Shown: positions 23,314 to 35,213, numbered from the stretch's first letter. The stretch is 64,000 nt of DNA from Brachycybe producta (GCA_036925085.1 JAUPFP010000122.1:1-64000); one strand, 5' to 3'. Numbers and translations are program-made. Notes: generated from the letters alone by a model not told the origin.

Positions 23314-23432
23314 GTCAACGGCCATACCATGTTGAACACACTGGTTCTCATCCGATCACCAAAGTTAATCAACATTGGGCCCAGTCAGTACTTGGATGGC
23401 TGACTGCCTGGAAATACTGGGTGTTGTTGGCA
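23314..23432 (+). rRNA. 5S rRNA-like copy 77
   Basis: cggcc; ccgatc; gttaatcaac; ggatggctgac; ggcat. Confidence 0.77.
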
Positions 23433-23618
23433 TAATTTTTTTCTATTTTTTAAATAATGGGAATCATATATTAATAACTGGCATGATAAAATTGACCACT
23501 TATTTTATATAAATAACTGAAAATGCACACAATAATAGTTAACTGTAATAAGTATTTTTTGAAGTGGAGATTTAACTTATTTAGATCTTTCGAAAGTTGA
23601 ACTTGTACATTTTGGGGT

Positions 23619-23737
23619 GTCAACGGCCATACCACGTTGAACACACTGGTTCTCATCCGATCACCAAAGTTAAGCAACATTGGGCCCAGTCAGTACTTAG
23701 ATGGGTGACTGCCTGGGAATACTGGGTGTTGTTTGTG
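23619..23737 (+). rRNA. 5S rRNA-like copy 78, CpG at 17-18
   Basis: cggcc; accacgttg (only copy seen with C at 17, the usual metazoan base); ccgatc; ttagatggg; end tttgtgt. Confidence 0.78.
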
Positions 23738-23923
23738 TATTTCTTTTCATTTTTTAAATAATGGGAATCATCTATTAATAACTGGCATGATAAAATTGAA
23801 CACTTATTTTATATAAATAACTGAAAATGCACACAATAATAGTTAACTGTAATAAGTATTTTTTTGAAGTGGAGAGTTAACTTATTTAGATCTTTCGAAA
23901 GTTGAACTTGTACATTTTGGGGT

Positions 23924-24042
23924 GTCAATGGCCATACCATGTTGAACACACTGGTTTTCATCCGATCACTAAAGTTAAGCAACATTGGGCTCAGTCAGTA
24001 CTTGGATGGGTGACTGCCTGGGAATACTGGGTGTTGTTGGTG
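23924..24042 (+). rRNA. 5S rRNA-like copy 79
   Basis: tggcc; ttttcatccgatcact; gggctcag; ggtgt. Confidence 0.77.
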
Positions 24043-24228
24043 TATTTCTTTTCATTTTTTAAATAATGGGAATCATCTATTAATAACTGGCATGATAAAA
24101 TTGAACACTTATTTCATATAAATAACTGAAAATGCACACTATAATAGTTAACTGTAATAAGTATTTTTTTGAAGTGGAGAGTTAACTTATTTAGATCTTT
24201 CGAAAGTTGAACTTGTACATTTTGAGGT

Positions 24229-24347
24229 GTCAACGGCCATACCATGTTGAACACACTGGTTCTCATCTGATCACCAAAGTTAAGCAACATTGGGCCCAGT
24301 CAGTACTTGGATGGGTGACTGCCTGGGAATACTGTGTGTTGTTGGCA
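24229..24347 (+). rRNA. 5S rRNA-like copy 80
   Basis: cggcc; ctgatc; ctgtgtg; ggcat. Confidence 0.8.
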
Positions 24348-24533
24348 TAATTTTTTTCTATTTTTTAAATAATGGGAATCATATATTAATAACTGGCATG
24401 ATAAAATTGAACACTTATTTTATATAAATAACTGAAAATGCACACAATAATAGTCAACTGTAATAAGTATTTTTTGAAGTGGAGAGTTAACTTATTTAGA
24501 TCTTACGAAAGTTGAACTTGTACATTTTGGGGT

Positions 24534-24652
24534 GTCAACGGCCATACCATGTTGAACACACTGGTTCTCATCCGATCACCAAAGTTAAGCAACATTGGGC
24601 CCAGTCAGTACTTGGACTGGTGACTGCCTGGGAATACTGTGTGTTGTTGGTG
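24534..24652 (+). rRNA. 5S rRNA-like copy 81
   Basis: cggcc; ccgatc; ggactgg; ctgtgtg; ggtgt. Confidence 0.77.
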
Positions 24653-24838
24653 TATTTTTTTTCATTTTTTAAATAATGGGAATCATCTATTAATAACTGG
24701 CATGATAAAATTGAACACTTATTTTATATAAATAACTGAAAATGCACAAAATAATAGTTAACTGTAATAAGTATTTTTTTGAAGTGGAGAGTTAACTTAT
24801 TTAGATCTTTCGAAAGTTGAACTTGTACATTTTGGGGT

Positions 24839-24957
24839 GTCAACGGCTATACCATGTTGAACACACTGGTTCTCATCCGATCACCAAAATGAAGCAACAT
24901 TGGGCCCAGTCAGTACTTGGATGGGTGACTGCCTGGGAATACTGGGTGTTGTTGGCA
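24839..24957 (+). rRNA. 5S rRNA-like copy 82
   Basis: cggct; ccgatc; caaaatgaagc; ggcat. Confidence 0.75.
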
Positions 24958-25144
24958 TAATTTTTTTTCTATTTTTTAAATAATGGGAATCATATATTAA
25001 TAACTGGCATGATAAAATTGTACACTTATTTTATATAAATAACTGAAAATGCACACAATAATAGTTAACTGTAATAAGTATTTTTTGAAGTGGAGAGTTA
25101 ACTTATTTAGATCTTTGGAAAGTTGAAATTGTACATTTTTGGGT

Positions 25145-25263
25145 GTCAACAGCCATACCATGTTGAACACACTGGTTCTCATCCAATCACCAAAGTTAAG
25201 CAACATTGGACCCAGTCAGTACTTGGATGGGTGACTGCCTGGGAATACTGGGTGTTGTTGGTG
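25145..25263 (+). rRNA. 5S rRNA-like copy 83
   Basis: cagcc; ccaatc; ttggacccag; end ggtgt joined to a class A spacer (aattttttt), a class recombinant. Confidence 0.75.
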
Positions 25264-25449
25264 TAATTTTTTTCTATTTTTTAAATAATGGGAATCATAT
25301 ATTAATAACTGGCATGATAAAATTGAACACTTATTTTATATAAATAACTGAAAATGCACACAATAATAGTTAACTGTAATAAGTATTTTTTGAAGTGGAG
25401 AGTTAACTTATTTAGATCTTTCGAAAGTTGAACTTGTACATTTTCGGGT

Positions 25450-25568
25450 GTCAACGGCCATACCATGTTGAACACACTGGTTCTCATCTGATCACCAAAG
25501 TTAAGCAACATTGGGCCCAGTCAGTACTTGGATTGGTGACTGCCTGGGAATACTGGGTGTTGTTGGTG
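25450..25568 (+). rRNA. 5S rRNA-like copy 84
   Basis: cggcc; ctgatc; ggattgg; preceded by ttttcgggt; ggtgt. Confidence 0.75.
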
Positions 25569-25754
25569 TATTTCTTTTCATTTTTTAAATAATGGGAATC
25601 ATCTATTAATAACTGGCATGATAAAATTGAACACTTATTTTATATAAATAACTGAAAATGCACACAATAATAGTTAACTGTAATAAGTATTTTTTTGAAG
25701 TGGAGAGTTAACTTATTTAGATCTTTCGAAAGTTGAACTTGTACATTTTGGGGT

Positions 25755-25873
25755 GTCAATGGCCATACCATGTTGAACACACTGGTTCTCATCCGATCAC
25801 CAAAGTTAAGCAACATTGGGCCCAGTCAGTACTTGGATGGGTGACTGCCTGGGAATACTGGGTGTTGTTGGCA
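25755..25873 (+). rRNA. 5S rRNA-like copy 85
   Basis: tggcc; ccgatc; ggcat. Close to consensus. Confidence 0.82.
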
Positions 25874-26059
25874 TAATTTTTTTCTATTTTTTAAATAATG
25901 GGAATCATATATTAATAACTGGCATGATAAAATTGAACACTTATTTTATATAAATAACTGAAAATGCACACAATAATAGTCAACTGTAATAAGTATTTTT
26001 TGAAGTGGAGAGTTAACTTATTTAGATCTTTCGAAAGTTGAACTTGTACATTTTGGGGT

Positions 26060-26178
26060 GTCAACGGCCATACCATGTTGAACACACTGGTTCTCATCCG
26101 ATCACCAAAGTTAAGCAACATTGTGCCCAGTCAGTACTTGGACTGGTGACTGCCTGGGAATACTGGGTGTTGTTGGTG
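26060..26178 (+). rRNA. 5S rRNA-like copy 86
   Basis: cggcc; ccgatc; attgtgcccag; ggactgg; ggtgt. Confidence 0.77.
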
Positions 26179-26364
26179 TATTTCTTTTCATTTTTTAAAT
26201 AATGGGAATCATCTATTAATAACTGGCATGATAAAATTGAACACTTATTTTATATAAATAACTGAAAATGCACACAATAATAGTTAACTGTAATAAGTAT
26301 TTTTTTGAAGTGGAGAGTTAACTTATTTAGATCTTTCGAAAGTTGAACTTGTACATTTTGGGGT

Positions 26365-26483
26365 GTCAACGGCCATACCATGTTGAACACACTGGTTCTC
26401 ATCTGATCACCAAACTTAAGCAACATTGGGCCCAGTCAGTACTTGGATGAGTGACTGCCTGGGAATACTGTGTGTTGTTGGCA
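26365..26483 (+). rRNA. 5S rRNA-like copy 87
   Basis: cggcc; ctgatc; caaacttaag; ggatgagtgac; ggcat. Confidence 0.77.
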
Positions 26484-26669
26484 TAATTTTTTTCTATTTT
26501 TTAAATAATGGGAATCATATATTAATAACTGGCATGATAAAATTGAACACTTATTTTATATAAATAACTGAAAATGCACACAATAATAGTCAACTGTAAT
26601 AAGTATTTTTTGAAGTGGAGAGTTAACTTATTTAGATCTTTCGAAAGTTGAACTTGTACATTTTGGGGT

Positions 26670-26788
26670 GTCAACGGCCATACCATGTTGAACACACTGG
26701 TTCTCATCCGATCACCAAAGTTAATCAACATTGGGCCCAGTCAGTACTTGGATGGGTGACTGCCTGGGAATACTGTGTGTTGTTGGCA
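26670..26788 (+). rRNA. 5S rRNA-like copy 88
   Basis: cggcc; ccgatc; gttaatcaac; ctgtgtg; ggcat. Confidence 0.77.
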
Positions 26789-26974
26789 TAATTTTTTTCT
26801 ATTTTTTAAATAATGGGAATCATATATTAATAACTGGCATGATAAAATTGAACACTTATTTTATATAAATAACTGAAAATGCACACAATAATAGTCAACT
26901 GTAATAAGTATTTTTTGAAGTGGAGAGTTAACTTATTTAGATCTTACGAAAGTTGAACTTGTACATTTTGGGGT

Positions 26975-27093
26975 GTCAACGGCCATACCAGGTTGAACAC
27001 ACTGGTTCTCATCCAATCACCAAAGTTAAGCGACATTTTGCCCAGTCAGTACTTGGATGGGTGACTGCCTGGGAATACTGGGTGTTGTTGGTG
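26975..27093 (+). rRNA. 5S rRNA-like copy 89
   Basis: cggcc; accagg; ccaatc; gcgacattttgcc; ggtgt. Confidence 0.75.
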
Positions 27094-27279
27094 TATTTCT
27101 TTTCATTTTTTAAATAATGGGAATCATCTATTAATAACTGGCATGATAAAATTGAACACTTATTTTATATAAATAACTGAAAATGCACACAATAATAGTT
27201 AACTGTAATAAGTATTTTTTTGAAGTGGAGAGTTAACTTATTTAGATCTTTCGAAAGTTGAACTTGTACATTTTGGGGT

Positions 27280-27398
27280 GTCAACGGCTATACCATGTTG
27301 AACACACTGGTTCTCATCTGATCACCAAAGTTAAGCAACATTGGGCCCAGTCAGTACTTGGATTGGTGACTGCCTGGGAATACTGGGTGTTGTTGGTG
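27280..27398 (+). rRNA. 5S rRNA-like copy 90
   Basis: cggct; ctgatc; ggattgg; end ggtgc. Confidence 0.75.
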
Positions 27399-27583
27399 CA
27401 TTTCTTTTCATTTTTTAAATGATGTTAATCATCTATTAATAACTGGCATGATAAAATTGAACACTTATTTTATATAAATAACTGAAAATGCACACAATAA
27501 TAGTTAACTGTAATAAGTGTTTTTTGAAGTGGAGAGTTAACTTATTTAGATCTTTCGAAAGTTGAACTTGTACATTTTGGGGT

Positions 27584-27702
27584 GTCAACGGCCATACCAT
27601 GTTGAACACACTGGTTCTCATCCAATCACCAAAGTTAATCAACATTGGGCCCAGTCAGTACTTGGATGGGTGACTGCCTGGAAATACTGGGTGTTGTTGG
27701 CA
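27584..27702 (+). rRNA. 5S rRNA-like copy 91
   Basis: cggcc; ccaatc; gttaatcaac; ggcat. Confidence 0.77.
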
Positions 27703-27888
27703 TAATTTTTTTCTATTTTTTAAATAATGGGAATCATATATTAATAACTGGCATGATAAAATTGACCACTTATTTTATATAAATAACTGAAAATGCACAC
27801 AATAATAGTTAACTGTAATAATTATTTTTTGAAGTGGAGAGTTAACTTATTTAGATCTTTCGAAAGTTGAACTTGTACATTTTTGGGT

Positions 27889-28007
27889 GTCAACGGCCAT
27901 ACCATGTTGAACACACTGGTTCTCATCCGATCACCAAAGTTAAGCAACATTGGGCCCAGTCAGTACTTAGATGGGTGACTGCCTGGGAATACTGGGTGTT
28001 GTTGGTG
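27889..28007 (+). rRNA. 5S rRNA-like copy 92
   Basis: cggcc; ccgatc; ttagatggg; ggtgt. Confidence 0.8.
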
Positions 28008-28193
28008 TATTTCTTTTCATTTTTTAAATAATGAGAATCATCTATTAATAACTGGCATGATAAAATTGAACACTTATTTTATATAAATAACTGAAAATGC
28101 ACACAATAATAGTTAATTGTAATAAGTATTTTTTTGAAGTGGAGAGTTAACTTATTTAGATCTTTCGAAAGTTGAACTTGTACATTTTGGGGT

Positions 28194-28312
28194 GTCAATG
28201 GCCATACCATGTTGAACACACTGGTTCTCATCCGATCACTAAAGTTAAGCAACATTGGTTTCAGTCAGTACTTGGATGGGTGACTGCCTGGGAATACTGG
28301 GTGTTGTTGGTG
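28194..28312 (+). rRNA. 5S rRNA-like copy 93
   Basis: tggcc; ccgatcact; ggtttcag; ggtgt. Confidence 0.75.
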
Positions 28313-28498
28313 TATTTCTTTTCATTTTTTAAATAATGGGAATCATCTATTAATAACTGGCATGATAAAATTGAACACTTATTTTATAAAAATAACTGAA
28401 AATGCACACTATAATAGTTAACTGTAATAAGTATTTTTTTGAAGTGGAGAGTTAACTTATTTAGATCTTTCGAAAGTTGAACTTGTACATTTTGGGGT

Positions 28499-28617
28499 GT
28501 CAATGGCCATACCATGTTGAACACACTGGTTCTCATCCGATCACTAAAGTTAAGCAACATTGGGCTCAGTCAGTACTTGGATGGGTGACTGCCTGGGAAT
28601 ACTGGGTGTTGTTGGTG
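28499..28617 (+). rRNA. 5S rRNA-like copy 94
   Basis: tggcc; ccgatcact; gggctcag; ggtgt. Confidence 0.78.
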
Positions 28618-28803
28618 TATTTCTTTTCATTTTTTAAATAATGGGAATCATCTATTAATAACTGGCAGGATAAAATTGAACACTTATTTTATATAAATAA
28701 CTGAAAATGCACACAATAATAGTTAACTGTAATAAGTATTTTTTTGAAGTGGAGAGTTAACTTATTTAGATATTTCGAAAGTTGAACTTGTACATTTTGG
28801 GGT

Positions 28804-28922
28804 GTCAACGGCTATACCATGTTGAACACACTGGTTCTCATCTGATCACCAAAGTTAAGCAACATTGGGCCCAGTCAGTACTTGGATTGGTGACTGCCTG
28901 GGAATACTGGGTGTTGTTGGTG
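28804..28922 (+). rRNA. 5S rRNA-like copy 95
   Basis: cggct; ctgatc; ggattgg; ggtgt. Confidence 0.75.
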
Positions 28923-29107
28923 TTTTTCTTTTCATTTTTTAAATGATGTTAATCATCTATTAATAACTGGCATGATAAAATTGAACACTTATTTTATATA
29001 AATAACTGAAAATGCACACAATAATAGTTAACTGTAATAAGTATTTTTTGAAGTGGAGAGTTAACTTATTTAGATCTTTCGAAAGTTGAACTTGTACATT
29101 TTGGGGT

Positions 29108-29226
29108 GTCAACGGCCATACCATGTTGAACACACTGGTTCTCATCCGATCACCAAAGTTAATCAACATTGGGCCCAGTCAGTACTTGGATGGGTGACTG
29201 CCTGGAAATACTGGGTGTTGTTGGCA
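29108..29226 (+). rRNA. 5S rRNA-like copy 96
   Basis: cggcc; ccgatc; gttaatcaac; ggcat. Confidence 0.77.
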
Positions 29227-29412
29227 TAATTTTTTTCTATTTTTTAAATAATGGGAATCATATATTAATAACTGGCATGATAAAATTGACCACTTATTTT
29301 ATATAAATAACTGAAAATGCACACAATAATAGTTAACTGTAATAAGTATTTTTTGAAGTGGAGAGTTAACTTATTTAGATCTTTCGAAAGTTGAACTTGT
29401 ACATTTTGGGGT

Positions 29413-29531
29413 GTCAACGGCCATACCATGTTGAACACACTGGTTCTCATCCGATCACCAAAGTTAAGCAACATTGGGCCCAGTCAGTACTTAGATGGGT
29501 GACTGCCTGGGAATACTGGGTGTTGTTTGTG
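29413..29531 (+). rRNA. 5S rRNA-like copy 97
   Basis: cggcc; ccgatc; ttagatggg; end tttgtgt. Confidence 0.77.
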
Positions 29532-29717
29532 TATTTCTTTTCATTTTTTAAATAATGGGAATCATCTATTAATAACTGGCATGATAAAATTGAACACTTA
29601 TTTTATATAAATAACTGAAAATGCACACAATAATAGTTAACTGTAATAAGTATTTTTTTGAAGTGGAGAGTTAACTTATTTAGATCTTTCGAAAGTTGAA
29701 CTTGTACATTTTGGGGT

Positions 29718-29836
29718 GTCAATGGCCATACCATGTTGAACACACTGGTTCTCATCCGATCACTAAAGTTAAGCAACATTGGGCTCAGTCAGTACTTGGA
29801 TGGGTGACTGCCTGGGAATACTGGGTGTTGTTGGTG
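29718..29836 (+). rRNA. 5S rRNA-like copy 98
   Basis: tggcc; ccgatcact; gggctcag; ggtgt. Confidence 0.78.
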
Positions 29837-30022
29837 TATTTCTTTTCATTTTTTAAATAATGGGAATCATCTATTAATAACTGGCATGATAAAATTGAAC
29901 ACTTATTTTATATAAATAACTGAAAATGCACACTATAATAGTTAACTGTAATAAGTATTTTTTTGAAGTGGAGAGTTAACTTATTTAGATCTTTTGAAAG
30001 TTGAACTTGTACATTTTGGGGT

Positions 30023-30141
30023 GTCAACGGCCATACCATGTTGAACACACTGGTTCTCATACAAACACCAAAGTTAAGCAACATTGGGCCCAGTCAGTAC
30101 TTGGATGGGTGACTGCCTGGGAATACTGGTTGTTGTTGGCA
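30023..30141 (+). rRNA. 5S rRNA-like copy 99
   Basis: cggcc; catacaaacacc, the CpA form of the acgaac allele; ggcat. Confidence 0.77.
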
Positions 30142-30326
30142 TGTTTTTTTCTATTTTTTAAATAATGGGAATCATATATTAATAACTGGCATGATAAAAT
30201 TGAACACTTATTTTATATAAATAACTGAAAATGCACACAATAATAGTTAACTGTAATAAGTATTTTTTGAAGTGGAGAGTTAACTTATTTAAATCTTTCG
30301 AAAGTTGAACTTGTACATTTTCGGGT

Positions 30327-30445
30327 GTCAACGGCCATACCATGTTGAACACACTGGTTCTCATCTGATCACCAAAGTTAAGCAACATTGGGCCCAGTCA
30401 GTACTTGGATTGGTGACTGCCTGGGAATACTGGGTGTTGTTGGTG
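30327..30445 (+). rRNA. 5S rRNA-like copy 100
   Basis: cggcc; ctgatc; ggattgg; preceded by ttttcgggt; ggtgt. Confidence 0.75.
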
Positions 30446-30630
30446 TATTTCTTTTCATTTTTTAAATAATGGGAATCATCTATTAATAACTGGCATGATA
30501 AAATTGAACACTTATTTTATATAAATAACTGAAAATGCACACAATAATAGTTAACTGTAATAAGTATTTTTTGAAGTGGAGAGTTAACTTATTTAGATCT
30601 TTCGAAAGTTGAACTTGTACTTTTTCGGGT

Positions 30631-30749
30631 GTCAACGGCCATACCATGTTGAACACACTGGTTCTCATCTGATCACCAAAGTTAAGCAACATTGGGCCCA
30701 GTCAGTACTTGGATTGGTGACTGCCTGGGAATACTGGGTGTTGTTGGTG
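30631..30749 (+). rRNA. 5S rRNA-like copy 101
   Basis: cggcc; ctgatc; ggattgg; preceded by tttttcgggt; ggtgt. Confidence 0.75.
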
Positions 30750-30935
30750 TATTTCTTTTCATTTTTTAAATAATGGGAATCATCTATTAATAACTGGCAT
30801 GATAAAATTGAACACTTATTTTATATAAATAACTGAAAATGCACACAATAATAGTTAACTGTAATAAGTATTTTTTTGAAGTGGAGAGTTAACTTATTTA
30901 GATCTTTCGAAAGTTGAACTTGTACATTTTGGGGT

Positions 30936-31054
30936 GTCAATGGCCATACCATGTTGAACACACTGGTTCTCATCCGATCACCAAAGTTAAGCGACATTTT
31001 GCCCAGTCAGTACTTGGATGGGTGACTGCCTGGGAATACTGGGTGTTGTTGGTG
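30936..31054 (+). rRNA. 5S rRNA-like copy 102
   Basis: tggcc; ccgatc; gcgacattttgcc; ggtgt. Confidence 0.75.
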
Positions 31055-31240
31055 TATTTCTTTTCATTTTTTAAATAATGGGAATCATCTATTAATAACT
31101 GGCATGATAAAATTGAACACTTATTTTATATAAATAACTGAAAATGCACACTATAATAGTTAACTGTAATAAGTATTTTTTTGAAGTGGAGAGTTAACTT
31201 ATTTAGATCTTTCGAAAGTTGAACTTGTACATTTTGGGGT

Positions 31241-31359
31241 GTCAACGGCCATACCATGTTGAACACACTGGTTCTCATCCGATCACCAAAGTTAAGCAAC
31301 ATTGGGCCCAGTCAGTACTTGGATGGGTGACTGCCTGGGAATACTGGGTGTTGTTGGTG
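31241..31359 (+). rRNA. 5S rRNA-like copy 103
   Basis: cggcc; ccgatc; consensus body; end ggtgtaactctttt. Confidence 0.8.
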
Positions 31360-31545
31360 TAACTCTTTTCATTTTTTAAATAATGGGAATCATCTATTAA
31401 TAACTGGCATGATAAAATTGAACACTTATTTTATATAAATAACTGAAAATGCACACTATAATAGTTAACTGTAATAAGTATTTTTTTGAAGTGGAGAGTT
31501 AACTTATTTAGATCTTTCGAAAGTTGAACTTGTACATTTTGGGGT

Positions 31546-31664
31546 GTCAACGGCCATACCATGTTGAACACACTGGTTCTCATCTGATCACCAAAGTTAA
31601 GCAACATTGGGCCCAGTCAGTACTTGGATGGGTGACTGCCTGGGAATACTGTGTGTTGTTGGCA
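31546..31664 (+). rRNA. 5S rRNA-like copy 104
   Basis: cggcc; ctgatc; ctgtgtg; ggcat. Confidence 0.8.
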
Positions 31665-31851
31665 TAATTTTTTTCTATTTTTTAAATAATGGGAATCATA
31701 TATTAATAACTGGCATGATAAAATTGAACACTTATTTTATATAAATAACTGAAAATGCACACTATAATAGTTAACTGTAATAAGTATTTTTTTGAAGTGG
31801 AGAGTTAACTTCTTTAGATCTTTCGAAAGTTGAACTTGTACATTTTGGGGT

Positions 31852-31970
31852 GTCAACGGCCATACCATGTTGAACACACTGGTTCTCATCCGATCACCAA
31901 AGTTAAGCAACATTGGGCCCAGTCAGTACTTGGATGGGTGACTGCCTGGGAATACTGGGTGTTGTTGGTG
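31852..31970 (+). rRNA. 5S rRNA-like copy 105
   Basis: cggcc; ccgatc; consensus body; end ggtgtaactctttt. Confidence 0.8.
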
Positions 31971-32156
31971 TAACTCTTTTCATTTTTTAAATAATGGGAA
32001 TCATCTATTAATAACTGGCATGATAAAATTGAACACTTATTTTATATAAATAACTGAAAATGCACACTATAATAGTTAACTGTAATAAGTATTTTTTTGA
32101 AGTGGAGAGTTAACTTATTTAGATCTTACGAAAGTTGAACTTGTACATTTTGGGGT

Positions 32157-32275
32157 GTCAATGGCCATACCATGTTGAACACACTGGTTCTCATCCGATC
32201 ACCAAAGTTAAGCGACATTTTGTCCAGTCAGTACTTGGATGGGTGACTGCCTGGGAATACTGGGTGTTGTTGGTG
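32157..32275 (+). rRNA. 5S rRNA-like copy 106
   Basis: tggcc; ccgatc; gcgacattttgtcc; ggtgt. Confidence 0.73.
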
Positions 32276-32461
32276 TATTTCTTTTCATTTTTTAAATAAT
32301 GGGAATCATCTATTAATAACTGGCATGATAAAATTGAACACTTATTTTATATAAATAACTGAAAATGCACACTATAATAGTTAACTGTAATAAGTATTTT
32401 TTTGAAGTGGAGAGTTAACTTATTTAGATCTTTCGAAAGTTGAACTTGTACATTTTGGGGT

Positions 32462-32580
32462 GTCAACGGCTATACCATGTTGAACACACTGGTTCTCATC
32501 CGATCACCAAAGTGAAGCAACATTTGGCACAGTCAGTACTTGGATGGGTGACTGCCTGGGAATACTGGGTGTTGTTGGCA
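32462..32580 (+). rRNA. 5S rRNA-like copy 107
   Basis: cggct; ccgatc; gtgaagc; catttggcacag; ggcat. Confidence 0.73.
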
Positions 32581-32767
32581 TAATTTTTTTTCTATTTTTT
32601 AAATAATGGGAATCATATATTAATATCTGGCATGATAAAATTAAACACTTATTTTATATAAATAACTGAAAATGCACACAATAATAGTTAACTGTAATAA
32701 GTATTTTTTGAAGTGGAGAGTTAACTTATTTAGATCTTTTGAAAGTTGAACTTGTACATTTTGGGGT

Positions 32768-32886
32768 GTCAACGGCCATACCATGTTGAACACACTGGTT
32801 CTCATCCGATCACCAAAGTTAAGCAACATTGGACCCAGTCAGTACTTGGATGGGTGACTGCCTGGGAATACTGGGTGTTGTTGTCA
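32768..32886 (+). rRNA. 5S rRNA-like copy 108
   Basis: cggcc; ccgatc; ttggacccag; end tgtcat. Confidence 0.75.
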
Positions 32887-33072
32887 TATTTTTTTTCTAT
32901 TTTTTAAATAATGGGAATCATATATTAATAACTGGCATGATAAAATTGAACACTTATTTTATATAAATAACTGAAAATGCACACAATAATAGTTAACTGT
33001 AATAAGTATTTTTTGAAGTGGAGAGTTAACTTATTTAGATCTTTCGAAAGTTGAACTTGTACATTTTGGGGT

Positions 33073-33191
33073 GTCAACGGCCATACCATGTTGAACACAC
33101 TGGTTTTCATCCGATCACCAAAGTTAAGCAACATTGGGCCCAGTCAGTACTTAGATGGGTGACTGCCTGGGAATACTGGTTGTTGTTGGCA
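33073..33191 (+). rRNA. 5S rRNA-like copy 109
   Basis: cggcc; ttttcatccgatc; ttagatggg; ggcat. Confidence 0.78.
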
Positions 33192-33377
33192 TAATTTTTT
33201 TCTATTTTTTAAATAATGGGAATCATATATTAATAACTGGCATGATAAAATTGAACACTTATTTTATATAAATAACTGAAAATGCACACAATAATAGTTA
33301 ACTGTAGTAAGTATTTTTTGAAGTGGAGAGTTAACTTATTTAGATCTTTCGAAAGTTGAACTTGTACATTTTGGGGT

Positions 33378-33496
33378 GTCAACGGCCATGCCATGTTGAA
33401 CACACTGGTTCTCATCCGATCACCAAAGTTAAGCAACATTGGGCCCAGTCAGTACTTGGATGGGTGACTGCCTGGGAATACTGAATGTTGTTGGCA
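33378..33496 (+). rRNA. 5S rRNA-like copy 110
   Basis: cggcc then atgcc; ccgatc; ctgaatg; ggcat. Confidence 0.77.
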
Positions 33497-33683
33497 TAAT
33501 TTTTTTCTATTTTTTAAATAATGGGAATCATCTATTAATAACTGGCATGATAAAATTGAACACTTATTTTATATAAATAACTGAAAATGCACACAATAAT
33601 AGTTAACTGTAATAAGTATTTTTTTGAAGTGGAGAGTTAACTTATTTAGATCTTTCGAAAGTTAAACTTGTACATTTTGGGGT

Positions 33684-33802
33684 GTCAACGGCCATACCAT
33701 GTTGAACACACTGGTTCTCATCTGATCACCAAACTTAAGCAACATTGGGGCCAGTCAGTACTTGGATGGGTGACTGCCTGGGAATACTGGGTGTTGTTGG
33801 CA
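33684..33802 (+). rRNA. 5S rRNA-like copy 111
   Basis: cggcc; ctgatc; caaacttaag; ggggccag; ggcat. Confidence 0.75.
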
Positions 33803-33989
33803 TAATTTTTTTCTATTTTTTAAATAATGGGAATTATCTATTAATAACTGGCATGATAAAATTGAACACTTATTTTATGTAAATAACTGAAAATGCACAC
33901 AATAATAGTTAACTGTAATTAGTATTTTTTTGAAGTGGAGAGTTAACTTATTTAGATCTTTCGAAAGTTGAACTTGTACATTTTGGGGT

Positions 33990-34108
33990 GTCAACGGCCA
34001 TACCATGTTGAACACACTGGTTCTCATCCGATCACCAAAGTTAAGCAACATTGGGCCCAGTCAGTACTTGGATGGGTGACTGCCTGGGAATACTGGGTGT
34101 TGTTGGCA
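33990..34108 (+). rRNA. 5S rRNA-like copy 112
   Basis: cggcc; ccgatc; ggcat. Matches consensus throughout. Confidence 0.84.
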
Positions 34109-34294
34109 TAATTTTTTTCTATTTTTTAAATAATGGGAATTATATATTAATAACTGGCATGATAAAATTGAACACTTATTTTATATAAATAACTGAAAAT
34201 GCACACAATAATAGTTAACTGTAATAAGTATTTTTTGAAGTGGAGAGTTAACTTAATTAGATCTTTCGAAAGTTGAACTTGTACATTTTGGGGT

Positions 34295-34413
34295 GTCAAT
34301 AGCCATACCATGTTGAACACACTGGTTCTCATCCGATCACCAAAGTTAAGCAACATTGGGCCCAGTCAGTACTTGGATGGTTGACTGCCTGGTAATACTG
34401 GGTGTTGTTGGCA
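34295..34413 (+). rRNA. 5S rRNA-like copy 113
   Basis: tagcc; ccgatc; ggttgactgcctggtaat; ggcat. Confidence 0.75.
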
Positions 34414-34600
34414 TAATTTTTTTCTATTTTTTAAATAATGGGAATCATCTATTAATAACTGGCATGATAAAATTGAACACTTATTTTATATAAATAACTG
34501 AAAATGCACACAATAATAGTTAACTGTAATAAGTATTTTTTTGAAGTGGAGAGTTAACTTATTTAGATCTTTCGAAAGTTGAACTTGTACATTTTGGGGT

Positions 34601-34719
34601 GTCAACGGCCATACCATGTTGAACACACTGGTTCTCATCCGATCACCAAAGTTAAGCAACATTGGGCCCAGTCAGTACTTGGACTGGTGACTGCCTGGGA
34701 ATGCTGGGTGTTGTTGGTG
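34601..34719 (+). rRNA. 5S rRNA-like copy 114
   Basis: cggcc; ccgatc; ggactgg; gaatgctggg; ggtgt. Confidence 0.77.
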
Positions 34720-34905
34720 TATTTCTTTTCATTTTTTAAATAATGGGAATCATCTATTAATAACTGGCATGATAAAATTGAACAGTTATTTTATATAAAT
34801 AACTGAAAATGCACACAATAATAGTTAACTGTAATAAGTATTTTTTTGAAGTGGAGAGTTAACTTATTTAGATCTTTCGAAAGTTGAACTTGTACATTTT
34901 GGGGT

Positions 34906-35024
34906 GTCAATGGCCATACCATGTTGAACACACTGGTTCTCATCCGATCACTAAAGTTAAGCAACATTGGGCTCAGTCAGTACTTGGATGGGTGACTGCC
35001 TGGGAATACTGGGTGTTGTTGGTG
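34906..35024 (+). rRNA. 5S rRNA-like copy 115
   Basis: tggcc; ccgatcact; gggctcag; ggtgt. Confidence 0.78.
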
Positions 35025-35213
35025 TATTTCTTTTCATTTTTTAAATAATGGGAATCATCTATTAATAACTGGCATGATAAAATTGAACACTTATTTTATA
35101 TAATAAATAACTGAAAATGCACACTATAATAGTTAACTGTAATAATTATTTTTTTGAAGTGGAGAGTTAACTTATTTAGATCTTTCGAAAGTTGAACTTG
35201 TACATTTTGGGGT

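Larger units (their letters stand above)
14468..30022 (+). repeat. Higher-order repeat of about 5.8 kb (19 units), three blocks
   Basis: Blocks start near 14468, 19958 and 25755. The linked run ggactgg, caaactt, ttaatc, accagg, cggct, ttaatc, ttagatg, ggtttcag, ggctcag recurs. For example ggtttcag copies are at 16605, 22399 and 28194, spaced 5794 and 5795 bp. The first two blocks differ by a few inserted or lost units. Confidence 0.8.
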
